Shown in pieces: positions 61,001 to 64,000 of a stretch of 64,000 bases of DNA. Below the pieces are notes generated by a model. That model had not been told where the DNA came from. It ran no database searches and was given only the letters and a program-made list of their open reading frames with translations. Numbering within the stretch: the first letter of the stretch is position 1; each line of letters begins with the position of its first letter. This stretch comes from Mimachlamys varia. Its lineage: Eukaryota > Mollusca > Bivalvia > Pectinida > Pectinidae. A program made the position numbers and the translations under genes. The stretch lies in the NCBI GenBank assembly GCA_947623455.1, contig OX392542.1:8501625-8565624 (forward strand), read 5' to 3'.

Positions 61001-62222
61001 TCGGTGGGTGGCTTTCCGATAGATTTGGCGGGAAGCGCGTGCTCGGATACTCCATGCTGATTGCCTCCCTTTGCACGCTTCTCCTACCAGTGTGTGCCCG
61101 AGCAGCAGTCCCGCTCGTCTACCTGCTGCGTGTAATGACAGGTCTATCAACAGTGAGTTCTTTAAAGCTATTTACCTTATATATGTCTCGCACAAAACGA
61201 TCAACCAAATTTTGATATATTGTCTCATGAAGCCGACTTTAGATTTTTTTTATACTTATAGGACTCAAACAATTCAATCTTAAATTGATTGTTATTTTAT
61301 CACTTCAATTTACCTGTTAGCTTCTCAACTGACGAACTAACATCAGTGACAACTGTCTCGACTCATACATACTTGTCAATATTTGCTCGGCGACACTATT
61401 AACACAAAATGCGTAGGGACTACAGAAGTATATTAAAATGTGATCTACATCCTTCCATTGTAATGTATTGTGAAACCAAATGTTGTTATAAGACTATAAT
61501 GCCATTTGATATTGTGACATCGTCAATCTCTATAGTGACTTCATCAATTTCATTAATGGCTTTGTAACTTGATTTGCGGTTCAAAAATATTCGAAATAAC
61601 TACACTTTGTAAATAAAGCACAAGAATGTTATGAAACTGTTATTATAAGTAATGAATGTTTTAGCAAATATTATTACAGACTTATATAACACATTGCTAC
61701 CGCCGACAAACTTTCATAAAACCCTAATATGCCTAAACATGCATTGCATAAATGACACTGATGGCTGACTTATTCGTTGTGAGATTCATTTTCATTGCAC
61801 GTACCTTCTGCGAGTCGAAAATAGACAAAGATCATGATACAGTTACGAATATGTTTAATTTAATAGCCCCAGATTGTCTGCATTTAAGATTAATTGAAAA
61901 TACATGAATATATGTCGTTAAGCATGCGGAACAATGTTGTTTTGAATTAAAACAAGAATTGAAGACTTATTTATAAAGCATTTGAAAACGTCGGTTTCTT
62001 ATATTATGCACAAAGCTACACCGCTGAAAAACATGTCATCAGTCGCCATGACTGCCTGAAGTAGAATGTGAGTTTTTGTTCGAATATGACTGTTATCAAT
62101 CCTCCCTATGCTATCTGTACACCACTATTGCCAGGGCGTGGCGTTTCCAGCCCAACACTCGATATGGGGCAGATGGGCCCCGCCTTTAGAACGAAGCAAA
62201 CTTATGGCGTTTGGGTCTCTAG
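58072..62222 (+). CDS. SLC17 family transporter, gene 2, first four coding exons (partial)
   Basis: Exons 58072-58177, 58564-58775, 60919-61152 and 62135-62222; phases 1, 0, 0 and 1. The lengths of exons 2-4 (212, 234, 88 nt) equal gene 1. The gene runs off the right edge; no exon like gene 1 exon 5 is visible by 64000. The start ATG (58072) gives a 35-residue cytosolic head unrelated to gene 1; in-frame ATGs at codons 3, 7 and 8 are alternatives. Seen: TM1 region YAVRINYSVAIV, glycosylation sites NET and NLS, EFDWDKKTR, MFS A motif [11 protein letters not shown] and [10 protein letters not shown] pyrimidine-rich acceptor near 58015 suggests a spliced 5' UTR. Function is as for gene 1, an organic-anion symporter of unknown substrate. 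The pair is a tandem duplication older than the receptor duplication. Confidence 0.85.
58836..59065. repeat. AT-rich degenerate repeat (ATATGAGATAT/ATATCTTAT)
   Basis: Interspersed ATGAGATAT and its complement ATATCTTAT recur about six times in SLC17 gene 2 intron 2, so it can fold on itself. Simple-sequence origin is likely. The rest of the intron (59066-60918) shows no recognised element. Confidence 0.5.
61153..62134. other. SLC17 gene 2 intron 3, nothing recognised
   Basis: AT-rich sequence without coding or repeat signals I can support. Confidence 0.5.
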
Positions 62223-63590
62223 GTATGTAAAGCAATGTTGTCATAACTACTGTTGTCTCCAGGAAACTATAAATATCTTGCCCTGGACATGTGCACCCGC
62301 ATTTTGTTTAAAGTGGGGAAGATTTGCATTAAGATTTCTCTATCTCTCGATCAATGAATAGTGTGTGCTCGTTATGTACATTTTTGTACTCTGTGATCTT
62401 CCTTTATTGGTTATGTGCATATAAATATTGCACACATATGCATTATAACATGAAGAAAAAGTTAATAACGAATGCGACAGGGCTGATTCCATTATTGACT
62501 ATGTTTTTGTTGAACTAGACTACCGTACTGTCATTATTCTGTATCTTGGTCTTTTCGTTTTTATAGGACCCTATGTTGATGTACATGTATATCGATTTGT
62601 TTTCTAACAATAATACATGCATTTTGTTAGACTTTAACGGAAAACATACTAGCACTTCATTTGATGTATCTTCAGTACTTAATAGTATTCAATAAATAAC
62701 ATATATCAATTACGATTGGTGTGCTTTGGGTTTTAATATAAATACAAGCACAACTCTCGAGCACTAATTAGGGGGATGTACTAGTCTATCACTTTTAGAG
62801 CCTGTAATTCTAAGGCAATGTGTTGACTACCTTGGTATTCTTTCCTGAACATGAAAGTAAGGCTACTCCCTCCGCCCGTCTAATCAGGCACACACATGGG
62901 CCTTGCAACATGCCAATCGCTCATCACTCAATAGGTGACTTTGTTTTGGTGTCCATATTATGCTGTTCTCTCTCTGAAGACTTGACATAGCTTGAATTCG
63001 ACCTAGATTAGTACAACATACTCATATAAACCCGGCTATATCCGAGATGTACAAGATGTACTTTTAAAAGGTCTCCGAGTAAATGTTCACCTTCTTCATA
63101 TCCATAGATAAATTTTATTTTTTTCTTGAAGATGGTTTTATTCGATTGTGAGATCTAATTGCGGTTTATTTTTTTGATTGCTGTTTATTCTGTATGTATT
63201 TACAAAGACAATAGCAGAACAAAATAAAGACACCGAAAGAAGCTTGTGTGTACATGTAAAGTTAAGCTTAACATTTTTATTGTTTAGCACATGTCGATTG
63301 CCGTGCAATGTTTGGTTGCACTAAATAGATAAAGCACCTGAACAATAAGCATGCAAGTGAGTCTTGTTACTATTGGGATATTTGTGACGTCAATAAATAT
63401 GGCGTCAAGTTGTTGTCTCGGTAGTGAAGTTAAATTATACATGATAGAGGAGAATCATTGATACAATCCATCTCCAGCACACACACGCATACATGCACAC
63501 ACATAGTGAGATATTAGCCAGGTGGTATGGGACAAGTTGCCTGATAAATCAGTTCCTGTGAACTCCTCAGAATTGTATATGATAGAACTG
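62223..63590. other. SLC17 gene 2 intron 4 (partial)
   Basis: A much decayed stretch at about 62985-63230 may be a family A fragment (AAGGTCTCCGAGTAAATG, TCGATTGTGAGATCTAAT), with low certainty. CA-rich simple sequence lies at 63479-63510. Confidence 0.3.
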
Positions 63591-63594
63591 TATG

Positions 63595-63715
63595 TGTTAA
63601 TTATGTTGATTGTATAAGAGTTGTATATCTATGTACTGTAAAGCGCTTTAGAATGGCTTATATTAGCTAGATAGGGCTCTATATCAAATGTTGTATATTC
63701 TTTTATAATTATTAT
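63595..63715 (+). repeat. SINE/LINE tail of the AAGCGCT type
   Basis: GTAAAGCGCTTTAGAATGGC then GGGCTCTATATCAAATGTTG and an ATTATTATTAT tail, the widespread non-LTR 3' end form. The reverse copy is at 48619-48675. 63716-64000 shows nothing recognised. Confidence 0.5.
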
Positions 63716-64000
63716 TATAGAAAATATATCAGTTTGCAACTTCCTCAATCTATATGATAGATAGAATCTAACACTCGTGTTCATGTTATATTGAACTTAT
63801 GAAAAGAGAGTTTTATTTGAAACTCGTTTAAAAATTCAATATTTGACATGAACACTTGTGTTTGATTATCTACATTTTGACGGAGGCTTTGTAAGTAACA
63901 AACGGCGAATGCCATATATTTGAAACCATTTTGAAAGGTGTAGGTGCTATATTGTTAACAAGATGAACTTTTATTAACATTGCAATGTTTTTTGTTTTCA

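Overview
The window is AT-rich eukaryotic nuclear DNA with multi-exon genes, GT-AG introns and many transposon remnants. The best fit is a bivalve mollusc, probably pteriomorph (scallop, mussel or oyster grade). This rests on the repeat types (a dispersed module with the head TTACGTCCCATTAACAGCC, a mollusc-type reverse-transcriptase fragment family, tRNA-derived SINEs) and on protein similarity recalled by eye. The species cannot be named. All coordinates were read by hand, and no alignment or search was run.

Four protein genes lie on the + strand, as two tandem pairs. The first pair is two GPR157-like seven-transmembrane receptors: copy A, coding exons 5081-5492, 6791-6990, 8612-8746 and 9315-9518; copy B, 15468-15879, 19220-19419, 20152-20286 and 20950-21168. 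They sit in a tandem segmental duplication: 1 to about 5427 matches 9803 to about 15814. Each copy carries intergenic DNA, a noncoding first exon and most of coding exon 1. The match decays inside exon 1, so the two genes have nearly identical N-termini and older, divergent C-terminal halves. Window base 1 aligns inside copy A's polyadenylation signal, so another copy probably ends just left of the window.

The second pair is SLC17 (sialin/VGLUT-type) organic-anion transporters. Gene 1 is complete (35831-52975, 11 coding exons, 657 aa) and has a long acidic C-terminal tail with an internal 87-bp duplication. Gene 2 (58072 onward) has four coding exons before the window ends. Exons 2-4 of the two genes have identical lengths and phases. 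An orphan first coding exon at 26592-26637 has the phase needed to splice to SLC17 exon 2.

The rest is dense transposon archaeology. There are three LINE remnants: 21.6-23.8 kb; 29.5-31.2 kb; and 41605-45220, which has a 14-bp target-site duplication and a 2A-like motif. There is a 1222-bp solo-LTR candidate in receptor B intron 1, a Tc1 transposase fragment in receptor A intron 2, and at least 14 pieces of one reverse-transcriptase family. Foldback or TIR elements include a 994-bp near-perfect palindrome nested in a retroelement and a 354-bp element that splits a 30-bp minisatellite. No convincing operon-like or defence system was found. The most unusual items are the chimeric receptor duplication, the nested mirror-ORF palindrome, and the SLC17 tail and orphan exon.
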